A stretch of DNA of 64,000 nt, from assembly GCA_902168105.1 (NCBI GenBank), contig CABHOY010000035.1, positions 1-64,000 of the forward strand, written 5' to 3'. A program made the translations under genes and the position numbers. Origin of the DNA: an uncultured Flavihumibacter sp. (lineage in GTDB: Bacteria; Bacteroidota; Bacteroidia; Chitinophagales; Chitinophagaceae). Positions 54,717 through 63,182 of the stretch are shown here, one piece after another. The notes beneath the pieces were generated by a model. It was not told where the DNA came from, did no database searches, and was given only the letters and a program-made list of their open reading frames with translations. Each line of letters begins with the position of its first letter. Position 1 is the stretch's first letter.

Positions 54717-54929
54717 CTATAAACACTCGCCCCGTGCACTCTTCTGAGACAAACGATCCTGACGTTCTTCCTGCGCTCTCAGTTCACTCCAGCGTTGCAT
54801 CTCATACTTATTCAAAAAACAGATCTTAAAGATCTCAGACTCCTCCCTGTCAGCATCAGCAGGTACCGGGTACAGTCCATACTGCGCCAGGTGTTGCTGC
54901 AAGCTGTGTACATGCTCGGCAATACTCAT
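54717..54929 (-). CDS. Small protein of unknown function
   Basis: The protein is 70 residues, starting ATG at 54929. It is hydrophilic and probably helical (MSIAEHVHSLQQHLAQYGLY, then FLNKYEMQRWSELRAQEERQDRL), with no signal peptide and no recognised family. A minus-strand promoter at 55123-55154 and a 35-codon frame at 54987-55094 lie upstream on the same strand, so it may be the second gene of a short transcript. Confidence 0.5.
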   Translation of the reverse strand: MSIAEHVHSLQQHLAQYGLYPVPADADREESEIFKICFLNKYEMQRWSELRAQEERQDRLSQKSARGECL

Positions 54930-54986
54930 CGTAATAATGATTTAATGCAGGTTAAAACTAAACGGTCATTGGTGGTAAAGCGCCGA

Positions 54987-55094
54987 TTAGCAACAACAGT
55001 CCTGGTTATTAGAACCGCCGTATGTATGAAGCATATTCCGGGTGATGAAATGCCTTAACGATTGTTTTACGTCTTTTTGCATCGTAATTTTCAT
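54987..55094 (-). CDS. Candidate 35-residue peptide ending in three cysteines
   Basis: A minus-strand frame runs from ATG at 55094 to TAA at 54989-54987. It begins MKITMQKDVKQSLRHF and ends GGSNNQDCCC before the stop. A full promoter lies 29 bases or more upstream (55154-55123), and the predicted start near 55116 gives a leader of about 22 bases that begins with the hairpin GGGAGC / GCTCCC (55098-55112). It precedes the 70-residue gene. It may be a cysteine-sensing leader peptide (polycysteine leader frames are known in mycobacteria) or a small functional peptide. No homologue is known to me. Confidence 0.4.
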   Translation of the reverse strand: MKITMQKDVKQSLRHFITRNMLHTYGGSNNQDCCC

Positions 55095-55122
55095 TGTGGG
55101 AGCGTCGCTCCCTATTACCCTA

Positions 55123-55154
55123 CAAATATAGTAGACTTTACAAATCAAAACAAA
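55123..55154 (-). promoter_or_regulatory. Promoter of the Cys-ending peptide and downstream small gene
   Basis: On the minus strand TTTG at 55154-55151, a 20-base spacer and TATATTTG at 55130-55123 match both elements of the Bacteroidota promoter. Transcription would start near 55116, away from metH. Confidence 0.6.
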
Positions 55155-55165
55155 TTTTTTCTACC

Positions 55166-55204
55166 GTCTCTACATATAAGGTTCTTTTGCTACCTATGAG
55201 AGAC
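55166..55204 (+). other. Extended hairpin upstream of the metH promoter
   Basis: GTCTCT (55166-55171) pairs with AGAGAC (55199-55204); CAT / ATG and AGGT / ACCT continue the stem inward with small bulges. It lies between the two divergent promoters, so it is either an operator-like element or part of a longer leader. Confidence 0.4.
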
Positions 55205-55249
55205 CCTTGCCGGCATGCTGCTTACCCGCAGAATGATACAATTATTAAG

Positions 55250-55257
55250 TACCTTTG
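55250..55257 (+). promoter_or_regulatory. -7 promoter element of metH
   Basis: TACCTTTG matches TAnnTTTG; the predicted start near 55264 gives a leader of about 76 bases that opens with the pseudoknot element. No TTG at the expected distance was seen. Confidence 0.5.
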
Positions 55258-55268
55258 TCTTTTAGTTT

Positions 55269-55328
55269 CCGCAGGTGGATTTGTTTATTGTTCGACCTGC
55301 GGGTATTATTAAACCGTAACTAATAAAC
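55269..55328 (+). promoter_or_regulatory. Candidate riboswitch-like H-type pseudoknot in the metH leader
   Basis: CCGCAGGT (55269-55276) pairs with ACCTGCGG (55295-55302). The 18-base loop contains GTTTATT (55283-55289), exactly complementary to AATAAAC at 55322-55328, which ends 11 bases before the ATG. A competing partner TAAAC is at 55310-55314. A hairpin whose loop pairs with the downstream tail is the fold of the SAM-II riboswitch, and methionine synthase is a natural target for S-adenosylmethionine control. The class is not proven and the sequence is not an exact match to SAM-II. Confidence 0.45.
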
Positions 55329-55339
55329 GTACAACAATT

Positions 55340-56356
55340 ATGAAATCATTATCCCAATGCGCCGCAGAGCGCATTCTGATCATTGATGGGGCAATGGGCA
55401 CCATGATACAGCGTTACAAGCTGGAGGAAGCGGATTACAGAGGTGAACGCTTCAAAGATTATCATATGGATGTAAAAGGTAATAATGACCTGCTCAATCT
55501 TACTCAGCCCCATATCATCGAAGCAATACATAAAGAATACCTGGAAGCCGGCGCCGATATTATCGAGACCAATACTTTCAGCAGCACCACTATTGCCATG
55601 GCCGACTACGATATGCAGTCCATCGCCTTTGAGCTGAATGTGGCCGCTGCTAGTATTGCGAAAAAAGCTGCGCAGGAATACACCGCGAAGAATCCGGATA
55701 AACCCAGGTTTGTAGCCGGCGCAATAGGCCCGCTGAACAAGACCTTGTCCCTCTCTCCGGATGTAAATAATCCCGGTTTCCGTTCAGTTTCCTTCGATGA
55801 AGTTGTAACTGCGTACTATGAACAGATCAAAGGACTTCATGAAGGAGGAGTAGATATCCTGCTGATTGAAACCATCTTTGACACGCTGAACAGTAAAGCA
55901 GCCATCTTCGCTATAAAGAAATACTTTAGTGATATTGACCAGCCCGAGCTGCCGGTAATGATATCCGGTACCATTACGGACGCCTCCGGCAGGACGCTCA
56001 GCGGTCAGACGCTGGAAGCCTTCTATATCTCTGTCATGCACGTAAAACCATTCTCTGTAGGTCTTAACTGTGCGCTGGGTGGTGAACAGATGCGTCCTTA
56101 CATTGCCGAGCTGTCGCAGATAGCCGCCTGCAATGTGAGCTGCTATCCGAACGCCGGCCTGCCTAACGCCTTTGGTGAATACGATGAAACACCCGATCAT
56201 ACGGCACATATCATCGAAGATTTTGCCAGGGAAGGTTATGTTAATATCGTAGGAGGCTGTTGCGGCACAACGCCGGACCATATCCGTCACATTGCGGAAC
56301 ATGTAAAGAAAATGCCTCCCAGACCCGTTCCTCTCCAGATGGAAGAACTGGCATAA
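55340..56356 (+). CDS. metH: Methionine synthase, homocysteine-binding half
   Basis: The protein is 338 residues. This is the homocysteine S-methyltransferase barrel of Met[38 protein letters not shown] [52 protein letters not shown] and the zinc site [17 protein letters not shown]. It ends where the first MetH domain normally ends, so the gene is split at a domain boundary rather than broken. The second half starts 44 bases downstream in the same operon. Together they transfer methyl from methyltetrahydrofolate to homocysteine through cobalamin. Confidence 0.93.
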   Translation: MKSLSQCAAERILIIDGAMGTMIQRYKLEEADYRGERFKDYHMDVKGNNDLLNLTQPHIIEAIHKEYLEAGADIIETNTFSSTTIAMADYDMQSIAFELNVAAASIAKKAAQEYTAKNPDKPRFVAGAIGPLNKTLSLSPDVNNPGFRSVSFDEVVTAYYEQIKGLHEGGVDILLIETIFDTLNSKAAIFAIKKYFSDIDQPELPVMISGTITDASGRTLSGQTLEAFYISVMHVKPFSVGLNCALGGEQMRPYIAELSQIAACNVSCYPNAGLPNAFGEYDETPDHTAHIIEDFAREGYVNIVGGCCGTTPDHIRHIAEHVKKMPPRPVPLQMEELA

Positions 56357-56400
56357 TCCGTACTGATAAAAGGAGTATTCTAACTACTACAGCAACACAA

Positions 56401-59151
56401 ATGAGCGAAACAATCACTTCAGCAGATACATTACAGGCACCCGAAACAAAAGTGATAAAACCTTACCTCCGCCTGAGTGGCCTGGAGCCACTGGTAGTAA
56501 GACCAGAAACAAACTTTATTAACATCGGTGAACGTACCAACGTGACCGGTTCGAAAAAGTTTGCCCGTCTTATCAGGGAAGGCCTGTATGAAGAAGCCCT
56601 CTCCGTAGCCCGGCAGCAGGTGGAAAATGGTGCACAGGTATTGGACGTGAACATGGATGACGCCCTCCTTGATGGAGAAAAAGCCATGACCACCTTCCTC
56701 AACCTTCTGGCAGCAGAACCGGACATTTCCAAGATCCCGGTGATGATCGACTCCAGTAAGTTCAGCATCATAGAAGCCGGACTTAAATGCCTGCAGGGGA
56801 AATGTATCGTAAACTCCATCAGCCTGAAAGAAGGCGAAGCCAAATTCATAGAGCAGGCGAAGATCTGTAAAGCCTTTGGAGCTGCCGTTGTAGTGATGGC
56901 CTTTGATGAATACGGACAGGCAGATACCGAAGAGAAAAAGGTCACCTTTTGCCACCGCTCATATAAGATCCTGACAGAAAAAGTAGGATTTGACCCGCAG
57001 GATATCATCTTCGACCCAAACATCTTCGCGATTGCCACAGGTATTGAAGAGCATAATAACTACGCGGTAGACTTCATCAACGCTACCCGTCGTATAAAAG
57101 AACTGATGCCCCTTACCAGCGTAAGCGGTGGGGTAAGTAATATTTCCTTCTCCTTCCGTGGTAATGACGTGGTGCGCGAGGCTATGCACTCCGTGTTCCT
57201 GTTTTACGCCATCAAAGCGGGTATGAACATGGGTATTGTGAATGCCGGCATGCTTCAGATCTATGACGAGATAGAACCAGAACTGCGTGAGCTTTGTAAT
57301 GATGCCATTCTGAACCGTAGGGAAGATGCGACCGAACGCCTGATCACCTTTGCTGAAACAGTGAAGAGCAAAGGTAAGGTCATCGAAAAAGATGAAACCT
57401 GGCGTCATGGCACCGTGGAAGAACGCTTAAGCCATGCCCTGGTGAATGGTATTACCGATTATATTGAAGCCGATACAGAAGAAGCACGTCAGCAATATCC
57501 TCGTCCGCTGGATGTCATAGAAGGTCCGCTCATGGCCGGTATGAACATTGTAGGCGATCTGTTTGGCAGTGGTAAGATGTTCCTTCCTCAGGTAGTGAAA
57601 AGCGCCCGTGTAATGAAAAAATCAGTGGCGGTGCTCACTCCTTTTATTGAAGAGGAAAAGCAGAGAATGGTGGAACTGAACGGTGGCGTGGTAAAATCCG
57701 CCGGAAAGATCTTGCTTGCAACAGTAAAAGGCGATGTGCATGACATTGGGAAGAATATCGTTGGCGTGGTATTAGGCTGTAATGGTTATGATATCATTGA
57801 CATGGGTGTAATGGTGCCTGCTGAAAAGATATTACAGACGGCCCGCCAGGAGCAGGTGGACATTATCGGTCTCAGTGGACTGATCACACCCAGCCTGGAT
57901 GAGATGGTAAATGTGGCCAGAGAGATGAAACGCCAGCATTTTGAGGTGCCCCTGATCATTGGAGGCGCTACTACCTCCCGGACGCATACAGCGGTTAAAA
58001 TAGCCCCTGAATACGAACATGGTGTAATACACGTACTGGATGCCTCCCGTAGTGTAACAGTTACCAGCAGTCTCCTGAATAAGGCGCTCAAGAAGACCTT
58101 CCTCGACGACATGAAGATCGAGTATCAGAAACTGAACGAAAACTTCCGGAACAAAAGACCGGTTAAACAATATCTTCCTATCGCGGAAGCCCGCCAGCAC
58201 AAGGCGATTAAAGACTGGAGCAACTATCAACCGGTAGTGCCAAAACAGTTAGGCGTACATGTATTCCAAAATTACGACCTGGGTGAAATAGCCGAATTTA
58301 TCGACTGGCAGCCTTTCTTCATCTCCTGGGAGCTGCATGGCAAATTCCCGCAGATCCTTACAGATGAAATTGTAGGTAAAGAAGCATCCCGCCTGTTCGA
58401 AGATGCCAAAGCAATGCTGAAACGCATTGTGGAGGAGAAATGGCTGACAGCAAATGGCGTGATCGGCTTATTCCCGGCAAACAGAAGTGCCGACGATACG
58501 ATCACAGTGTTATCTCCTAAACCCGGCGAAGGCCCTATACACCTGGAATGCCTCCGTCAACAGATCAAAAAGGCCCCTGGTCAGCCGAACCTTTCCCTGG
58601 CCGATTTCATTGCACCTGCAGAAGCAGGCGTTCAGGACTATATGGGCGCATTTGCTGTAACAACAGGCGGTGATATAGAAAAATGGCTGGAGAAGTTCAA
58701 GACAGACCACGACGATTATAGCAGCATTATGCTGAAAGCCCTTGCTGACAGGCTGGTAGAGGCCTTCGCAGAACTGATGCATAAGCGTGTAAGGCTTGAA
58801 TTCTGGGGCTATGCTTCAGCCGAGCAGCTGGATAATGATGCGCTGATCAGAGAGGAATATTCCGGTATCCGTCCAGCGCCTGGCTATCCCGCATGCCCCG
58901 AGCACACAGAAAAGTATAAGCTGTTCGATATGCTGAATGCTACTGAGAATACCGGTATCATCCTTACCGAATCTCTCGCTATGTACCCTGCGTCCAGCGT
59001 TAGTGGCTGGTATTTCGCCCATCCTGATGCCAAATACTTCGGTCTTGGCAAGATAGAGAAAGACCAGGTAGAAGACTATGCCGCCCGTAAGGGATGGAGT
59101 ATAGAAGAAGCTGAGAAATGGCTACGCCCCGTACTCGAATATGACATGTAA
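56401..59151 (+). CDS. metH: Methionine synthase, folate/cobalamin/activation half
   Basis: 916 residues from the ATG at 56401; the frame opens earlier inside the first half but out of its frame. The order is the pterin-binding barrel ([33 protein letters not shown]), the B12 cap, the cobalamin-binding Rossmann domain with [10 protein letters not shown] (DxHxxG, lower ligand His) and [18 protein letters not shown], and the SAM-dependent activation domain with [21 protein letters not shown]. Combined with the first half, the length (about 1254) matches single-chain MetH. It is followed by a strong terminator. Confidence 0.94.
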   Translation: MSETITSADTLQAPETKVIKPYLRLSGLEPLVVRPETNFINIGERTNVTGSKKFARLIREGLYEEALSVARQQVENGAQVLDVNMDDALLDGEKAMTTFLNLLAAEPDISKIPVMIDSSKFSIIEAGLKCLQGKCIVNSISLKEGEAKFIEQAKICKAFGAAVVVMAFDEYGQADTEEKKVTFCHRSYKILTEKVGFDPQDIIFDPNIFAIATGIEEHNNYAVDFINATRRIKELMPLTSVSGGVSNISFSFRGNDVVREAMHSVFLFYAIKAGMNMGIVNAGMLQIYDEIEPELRELCNDAILNRREDATERLITFAETVKSKGKVIEKDETWRHGTVEERLSHALVNGITDYIEADTEEARQQYPRPLDVIEGPLMAGMNIVGDLFGSGKMFLPQVVKSARVMKKSVAVLTPFIEEEKQRMVELNGGVVKSAGKILLATVKGDVHDIGKNIVGVVLGCNGYDIIDMGVMVPAEKILQTARQEQVDIIGLSGLITPSLDEMVNVAREMKRQHFEVPLIIGGATTSRTHTAVKIAPEYEHGVIHVLDASRSVTVTSSLLNKALKKTFLDDMKIEYQKLNENFRNKRPVKQYLPIAEARQHKAIKDWSNYQPVVPKQLGVHVFQNYDLGEIAEFIDWQPFFISWELHGKFPQILTDEIVGKEASRLFEDAKAMLKRIVEEKWLTANGVIGLFPANRSADDTITVLSPKPGEGPIHLECLRQQIKKAPGQPNLSLADFIAPAEAGVQDYMGAFAVTTGGDIEKWLEKFKTDHDDYSSIMLKALADRLVEAFAELMHKRVRLEFWGYASAEQLDNDALIREEYSGIRPAPGYPACPEHTEKYKLFDMLNATENTGIILTESLAMYPASSVSGWYFAHPDAKYFGLGKIEKDQVEDYAARKGWSIEEAEKWLRPVLEYDM

Positions 59152-59163
59152 TGAGTCGATATC

Positions 59164-59199
59164 CGGTAGTCCATCCAACATGGACTACCGTTTTTTTTT
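59164..59199 (+). terminator. Intrinsic terminator of metH
   Basis: CGGTAGTCCAT (59164-59174) pairs exactly with ATGGACTACCG (59180-59190), followed by nine T. Confidence 0.9.
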
Positions 59200-59250
59200 A
59201 TAATTAACACCAACATTGTCCATACACCTGGACGATTGACTTACCACACC

Positions 59251-60015
59251 ATGAGAATTGTTTCCTATAATGTAAACGGACTACGTTCCGCCATGACCAA
59301 AGGTTTCACGGAATGGCTGAAAACAGATCCTGCAGATATCGTATGCCTGCAGGAGATCAAGGCACACAAAGACAATGTGGACTATCGCCAATTTGAAGAG
59401 CTGGGCTACGAACACTACTGGTACCCTGCAGAGAAAAAGGGTTACAGCGGAGTGGCAGTGCTGACAAAGATCACCCCTGACCATGTACAATATGGTAACG
59501 GCTTCATGCAGAGCGATGCAGAAGGACGGGTTATACGGCTGGATTTTGGCGATATTACCCTTATCAATACCTACATGCCTTCCGGCACCAGTGGAGACGA
59601 AAGACAGACCTATAAATATCAATGGCTGGATGAATTCTACGGTTACGTAGAGCAGCTGAAAGACACGAGGCCGAACCTGATCGTATGTGGTGATTATAAT
59701 ATATGCCATAAACCGATAGACATTCACGACCCTGTTGGCAATAAGAAGTCTTCAGGATTTCTGCCTGAAGAACGGGCCTGGCTGGATAAATTGTTCAGCA
59801 ACGGGTTTGTAGATACTTTCCGTCATTACAACCCGGACCCGCACCAATACAGCTGGTGGAGCGTACGATCTAACGCCAGGGCCAATAACAAAGGCTGGCG
59901 TATCGATTATATTAACGTTACAACACCGCTGCAAGCCAGGCTGAAGGATGCCCAGATCTGGCAACAGGTAAAGCATTCAGACCATTGCCCGGTATATCTG
60001 CAACTGGGATCTTAA
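59251..60015 (+). CDS. xth: Exodeoxyribonuclease III
   Basis: 254 residues from the ATG at 59251 (a TTG at 59236 also opens the frame). It begins MRIVSYNVNGLRSAM, then DIVCLQEIKAHKDNV, GYSGVAVLTKI, CGDYNICHKPIDIHDP, and ends RIDYINVT with SDHCPVYLQL, the full set of motifs of the Xth/APE AP-endonuclease family. It cuts at abasic sites and trims 3' ends in base excision repair. It is followed by a small gene 15 bases later. Confidence 0.95.
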   Translation: MRIVSYNVNGLRSAMTKGFTEWLKTDPADIVCLQEIKAHKDNVDYRQFEELGYEHYWYPAEKKGYSGVAVLTKITPDHVQYGNGFMQSDAEGRVIRLDFGDITLINTYMPSGTSGDERQTYKYQWLDEFYGYVEQLKDTRPNLIVCGDYNICHKPIDIHDPVGNKKSSGFLPEERAWLDKLFSNGFVDTFRHYNPDPHQYSWWSVRSNARANNKGWRIDYINVTTPLQARLKDAQIWQQVKHSDHCPVYLQLGS

Positions 60016-60030
60016 AGCTGTTTTTCGCAC

Positions 60031-60333
60031 ATGATTATCTATAACGTCACAACCAAGGTAACACACTCCATCAATGAAAGGTGGCTTCAATGGATGAAAG
60101 AAGAGCATATTCCGGCTATTATGGCAACGGGGCTTTTCCATGATTACCGCATCTGCAGGCTGCTTGAGCAGGATGATCAGGATGGACCTACTTACTCAGC
60201 TCAGTACTTTACAGATACGTTGGAGAACTATCAAACCTTCCTGGAAGAGCATGCACAAAGGCTTCGGAAGGTCTCTTATGACCTGTTCGGGAGCCAGTTT
60301 GTGGCTTTTAACACCGTAATGCAGGTAGTATAG
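60031..60333 (+). CDS. DUF4286 family protein
   Basis: The protein is 100 residues. It begins MIIYNVTTKVTHSINERWLQWMKEEHIPAIMATGLFHDYRICRLL and ends HAQRLRKVSYDLFGSQFVAFNTVMQVV, the DUF4286 pattern of a ferredoxin-like alpha/beta fold. Function unknown. The 15-base gap after xth suggests cotranscription. Confidence 0.82.
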   Translation: MIIYNVTTKVTHSINERWLQWMKEEHIPAIMATGLFHDYRICRLLEQDDQDGPTYSAQYFTDTLENYQTFLEEHAQRLRKVSYDLFGSQFVAFNTVMQVV

Positions 60334-60566
60334 TTGTTAAATTTATCCACAGGAAATCCACTGATTACACGGGGTTTAGACTTTGGTACAATACTTGGAA
60401 CATATACGCGTTTATATCAAATACTACAGCAAATGGCCTACCACAGCGGTTTTCACGAAATCAAGGGGTATCCCATATCGACACCGCGTCATGTGTCAAT
60501 CTGCTGTAACCGTTACCTGTAGGCGTTTTCAGCCGATGATTTTTTGATTAAAAAAGATTCAAAAAA
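60334..60566. other. Intergenic region before hup; one DnaA-box-like 9-mer
   Basis: No gene or strong structure was seen. TTATCCACA at 60343-60351 matches the DnaA box, but a single copy is expected by chance in a window of this size, so no origin is claimed. Confidence 0.4.
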
Positions 60567-60597
60567 TTTGGTAATCTGATAAAACGCGCTATATTTG
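60567..60597 (+). promoter_or_regulatory. Promoter of the HU gene
   Basis: TTTG at 60567-60570, a 19-base spacer and TATATTTG at 60590-60597 give the best match in the window to the Bacteroidota consensus. The predicted start near 60604 gives a 36-base leader, as expected for a highly expressed gene. Confidence 0.75.
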
Positions 60598-60639
60598 CTC
60601 ACATCAAACATTTTATTCACTAGTTAAATCTTACTAGCT

Positions 60640-60909
60640 ATGAACAAAGCCGAATTAATCGACAAGCTGGCAAAAGATGCCGCTATCACTAAAACCCAAG
60701 CTAACGAAGCGCTGGATTCTTTCACTAAAGCTGTTGCTGATACCTTGAAAAAAGGTGGTAAAGTAACCTTAGTAGGTTTCGGTACTTTCTCTGTTTCTAA
60801 ACGTGCTGCTCGTAACGGTAGAAACCCACAGACTGGCCAGATCATCAAGATCAAAGCTAAGAAAGTTGCTAAATTCAAAGCTGGTAAGGCTCTGTCCGAC
60901 AAGCTTTAA
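60640..60909 (+). CDS. hup: HU family DNA-binding protein
   Basis: The protein is 89 residues. MNKAELIDKLAKDAAITKTQANEALDSF is followed by GGKVTLVGFGTFSVSKRAARNGRNPQTGQIIKIKA, the HU beta-arm and signature. It forms dimers that bend DNA. It has a consensus promoter and a terminator of its own and precedes the ribosomal protein bTHX gene. Confidence 0.95.
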   Translation: MNKAELIDKLAKDAAITKTQANEALDSFTKAVADTLKKGGKVTLVGFGTFSVSKRAARNGRNPQTGQIIKIKAKKVAKFKAGKALSDKL

Positions 60910-60929
60910 TCTGTTAGCTTAACTTATTC

Positions 60930-60964
60930 AAGCAAGGAACACTACTGTTTCTTGCTTTTTTTTT
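60930..60964 (+). terminator. Terminator of the HU gene
   Basis: AAGCAAG (60930-60936) pairs with CTTGCTT (60951-60957), extended inward by GAAC / GTTT, and is followed by a long T run. Confidence 0.85.
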
Positions 60965-61061
60965 GCATTTAACACCGGCTATTACGTAATTTGCGGCTAA
61001 TTAGCGGGAGTTACATCCTCAGATTAACAAACAACTAATAATAAACATCAAACTGTTTACA

Positions 61062-61178
61062 ATGGGTAGAGGTGATATCAAAACCAAAAAAGGTAAGATT
61101 TCTAATGGTTCTTTCGGTAAAGCAAGACCTGCTAAACCAAAGAAAGCTGCTGCTGCAAAAGCTGAAAAAAAGGCTTAA
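61062..61178 (+). CDS. Small ribosomal protein bTHX
   Basis: A 38-residue protein starting MGRGDIKTKKGKISNGSFGK and continuing with Ala/Lys/Pro-rich sequence. MGRGDIKTKKGK is the signature of the Thx-family proteins that bind a cavity of the 30S head, known from Thermus and common in Bacteroidota. ATG at 61062 and TAA at 61176-61178. It is very basic, as expected for an RNA-binding ribosomal protein. It follows the HU gene by about 150 bases, and a hairpin ends the transcript. Confidence 0.88.
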   Translation: MGRGDIKTKKGKISNGSFGKARPAKPKKAAAAKAEKKA

Positions 61179-61187
61179 GAGCAGTTG

Positions 61188-61225
61188 GGAATTAGGAATT
61201 ATGTCTTAAAACAATTCCTAATTCC
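61188..61225 (+). terminator. Terminator of the bTHX gene
   Basis: GGAATTAGGAATT (61188-61200) pairs exactly with AATTCCTAATTCC (61213-61225), followed by TAATTTTTATT. It may also serve the convergent pdxH. Confidence 0.75.
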
Positions 61226-61246
61226 TAATTTTTATTAACGTCCGTC

Positions 61247-61891
61247 TCACGGCGCCAGGCGTTCAATCTTCCATTCGCCCCCTTCCAGCCTGTATAATAT
61301 CCTGTCGTGTAAACGGCTGCTGCGTCCCTGCCAGAATTCCATCTTTACCGGTTTCACAATATAACCGCCCCAGTATGCCGGACGTACCGGATCCTGTAAT
61401 ACGTATTTTTCAGCAACCATCCTTACCTGTTCTTCCAGGAAACTGCGGTGTGGTATTACACGGCTCTGCGGAGACGCGATAGCGCCTATACGACTACCGG
61501 GAGGTCTGCTGTTATAATATTCGTCACTAACATCAGGCGTTACCTTGCTAACAGCGCCGTCTATACGCACCTGTCTTTCCAGTTCTCTCCAAAAGAATAA
61601 CAATGATACGTTCGGGTTAGCTGCCATCTCCAGGCCTTTCTGGCTTTCGTAGTTTGTAAAGAACATAAATCCATCCGCATCAAAATTTTTCAGCAGCACA
61701 ATACGTGCAGAGGGATGCCCGTCAGGCGTGCTGGTAGCCAATGTCATAGCATTGGGCTCATCCAGCTGTCCACTGGTTGCATCTTTCCACCAACGTCCGA
61801 ATTGTTCCAATGGGTCCTTCGCCACATCCTCCTCATCGAGAGAGGCCAGGCGATAATCTTTACGCAGATCTGCTACTTCTTTGTTCAACAT
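61247..61891 (-). CDS. pdxH: Pyridoxamine 5'-phosphate oxidase
   Basis: The protein is 214 residues. It makes pyridoxal 5'-phosphate with FMN. Motifs include PNAMTLATSTPDGHPSARIVLLKNFDADGFMFFTNYESQKG, LLFFWRELERQVRIDGAVSKV, YYNSRPPGSRIGAIASPQS and the ending WQGRSSRLHDRILYRLEGGEWKIERLAP. Length and order are normal. A minus-strand TATCTTTG box at 61918-61911 is a good promoter element. Confidence 0.95.
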   Translation of the reverse strand: MLNKEVADLRKDYRLASLDEEDVAKDPLEQFGRWWKDATSGQLDEPNAMTLATSTPDGHPSARIVLLKNFDADGFMFFTNYESQKGLEMAANPNVSLLFFWRELERQVRIDGAVSKVTPDVSDEYYNSRPPGSRIGAIASPQSRVIPHRSFLEEQVRMVAEKYVLQDPVRPAYWGGYIVKPVKMEFWQGRSSRLHDRILYRLEGGEWKIERLAP

Positions 61892-61910
61892 GGTCCTGAT
61901 TTTACTGCCA

Positions 61911-61918
61911 CAAAGATA
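61911..61918 (-). promoter_or_regulatory. -7 promoter element of pdxH
   Basis: The plus strand reads CAAAGATA, which is TATCTTTG on the minus strand and matches TAnnTTTG; the predicted start near 61904 gives a 13-base leader. Confidence 0.5.
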
Positions 61919-61996
61919 CTTATAAACATAGCAGTATCCGGCTACAGCAAGAGATTGATATATGACAGTGGTCAGTTTATTTAGTAATTTTAAGGC

Positions 61997-63082
61997 ATGA
62001 GAACCATACTATTATTTGTCATCACCTGTTGTGTGTTCGTCTCCTGTGGAAAGAAAACAAAACAGCAGGCGCAAACTCCGAAGATCCCGGATCTCGCTCA
62101 AACTGCTTATTACTATCTCCACCTGAAAGGGGCCATCAATGGTGAACCTGTTACTATGAACCTTATCAAATCCGGCCCATGGGTTTTCCGAGGATATTAT
62201 ACCTACGATAATATTGGGGAGCCTATCATGTTATGGGGCAGCCCGGATGGAGACAGGATATTCCTCTATGAGAATACTGACAGGGATGAGGAAAGGCTGT
62301 TTGCGGGCAAAATGGATAGCGTAGGGCACTTTACGGGCAAATGGAGGGGTAAGGGTACTTCTTATAATTTTGATCTCAAACCTGACTTCCAGAATATCGT
62401 TGCGCTCGATGTGGTGTTTGCGGCCGACTCGGTAGACCTTTTTGCGGGCAATCCAAACACTCCGACCGGTCAGGCAAGCAATTGCATCGTATGGCCTTCT
62501 ACAGGCACAGACGAGGCTACAGCTGCCTTTATACGTGCCTGCATCGCAGATGGCAAACCTATTAACGATCCTAATAAATTTATACGCCGGGATATCGATT
62601 CTTTCCTTGCAACTTATAAGGTCAATGAAAAAGACCTTGATACCACCGGTGGCATTCCGGCAACAGCCAACTGGGCTGCCGATGCTGATATGAAAGTGGT
62701 GTGGAATGAATATCCCTTACTGGTGCTGGAATATTTTACCTATGAGTACACCGGAGGCGCGCACGGCAATTATGGTGCTCACTACCAGGTGCTGGACCTC
62801 GAGAAGAAAAAAGTGCTGAAAGCGGAAGACTTCCTGAAACCCGAGTATAAGACAGACCTCATACCAGAGTTGGAGAAATCTTTCAGGAAGATCTATAAAA
62901 TGGAAGAAGGGGCTAAACTTGAATCGATGTTGCTCACGAAAGAGATCGCTCCGAATGATAACTTCCTGGTAACGGACAAAGGCATTGGCTTCAGCTATAC
63001 CCCCTACGAGATCGGCCCTTATGCCTTAGGTCAGGTAACGTTGTTTGTACCATACAAGAATATCAAAGCACTGATAAAATAA
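61997..63082 (+). CDS. DUF3298-domain lipoprotein
   Basis: The protein is 361 residues. The lipoprotein signal ends VFVSC (Cys near 16). The N-terminal part (about 35-130) is a beta-rich domain, and the C-terminal half has the RsiV-type DUF3298 pattern: YPLLVLEYFTYEYTGGAHGNYGAHYQVLDLEKKKVLKAEDFLKPEY. That domain is found in anti-sigma and lysozyme-binding proteins of other phyla, but no sigma gene is adjacent. Function unknown. Confidence 0.78.
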   Translation: MRTILLFVITCCVFVSCGKKTKQQAQTPKIPDLAQTAYYYLHLKGAINGEPVTMNLIKSGPWVFRGYYTYDNIGEPIMLWGSPDGDRIFLYENTDRDEERLFAGKMDSVGHFTGKWRGKGTSYNFDLKPDFQNIVALDVVFAADSVDLFAGNPNTPTGQASNCIVWPSTGTDEATAAFIRACIADGKPINDPNKFIRRDIDSFLATYKVNEKDLDTTGGIPATANWAADADMKVVWNEYPLLVLEYFTYEYTGGAHGNYGAHYQVLDLEKKKVLKAEDFLKPEYKTDLIPELEKSFRKIYKMEEGAKLESMLLTKEIAPNDNFLVTDKGIGFSYTPYEIGPYALGQVTLFVPYKNIKALIK

Positions 63083-63087
63083 AAATT

Positions 63088-63157
63088 CAGGGACCAGGAA
63101 TTGAGAATAAGGAATAATGCGCAAGTCATCATTCTTATTCTTAATTCCCGGTCCCTG
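63088..63157. terminator. Long hairpin between the DUF3298 gene and pyrH
   Basis: CAGGGACC (63088-63095) pairs with GGTCCCTG (63150-63157), and the inner sequences (GGAATTGAGAATAAG and CTTATTCTTAATTCC) continue the pairing with few mismatches. It lies between convergent genes and can end both transcripts. Confidence 0.75.
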
Positions 63158-63182
63158 ATAATATCAATACAATCAGCTGTTG

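Noticed and set aside
55199..55213. GAGACCCTTGCCGGC resembling the B12 box of cobalamin riboswitches
   Set aside because: It has a two-base insertion relative to the box, and none of the other conserved cobalamin riboswitch segments are found in the upstream 200 bases.
56260..56400. Possible frameshift joining the two metH halves
   Set aside because: The first half has a complete domain ending and the second has its own start 44 bases later. The break falls at a domain boundary, so a natural split is more likely.
60343..60351. A perfect DnaA box upstream of the HU gene, possibly an origin
   Set aside because: Only one copy was seen. A specific 9-mer is expected about once in two windows of this size, and there is no cluster or dnaA/dnaN neighbour.
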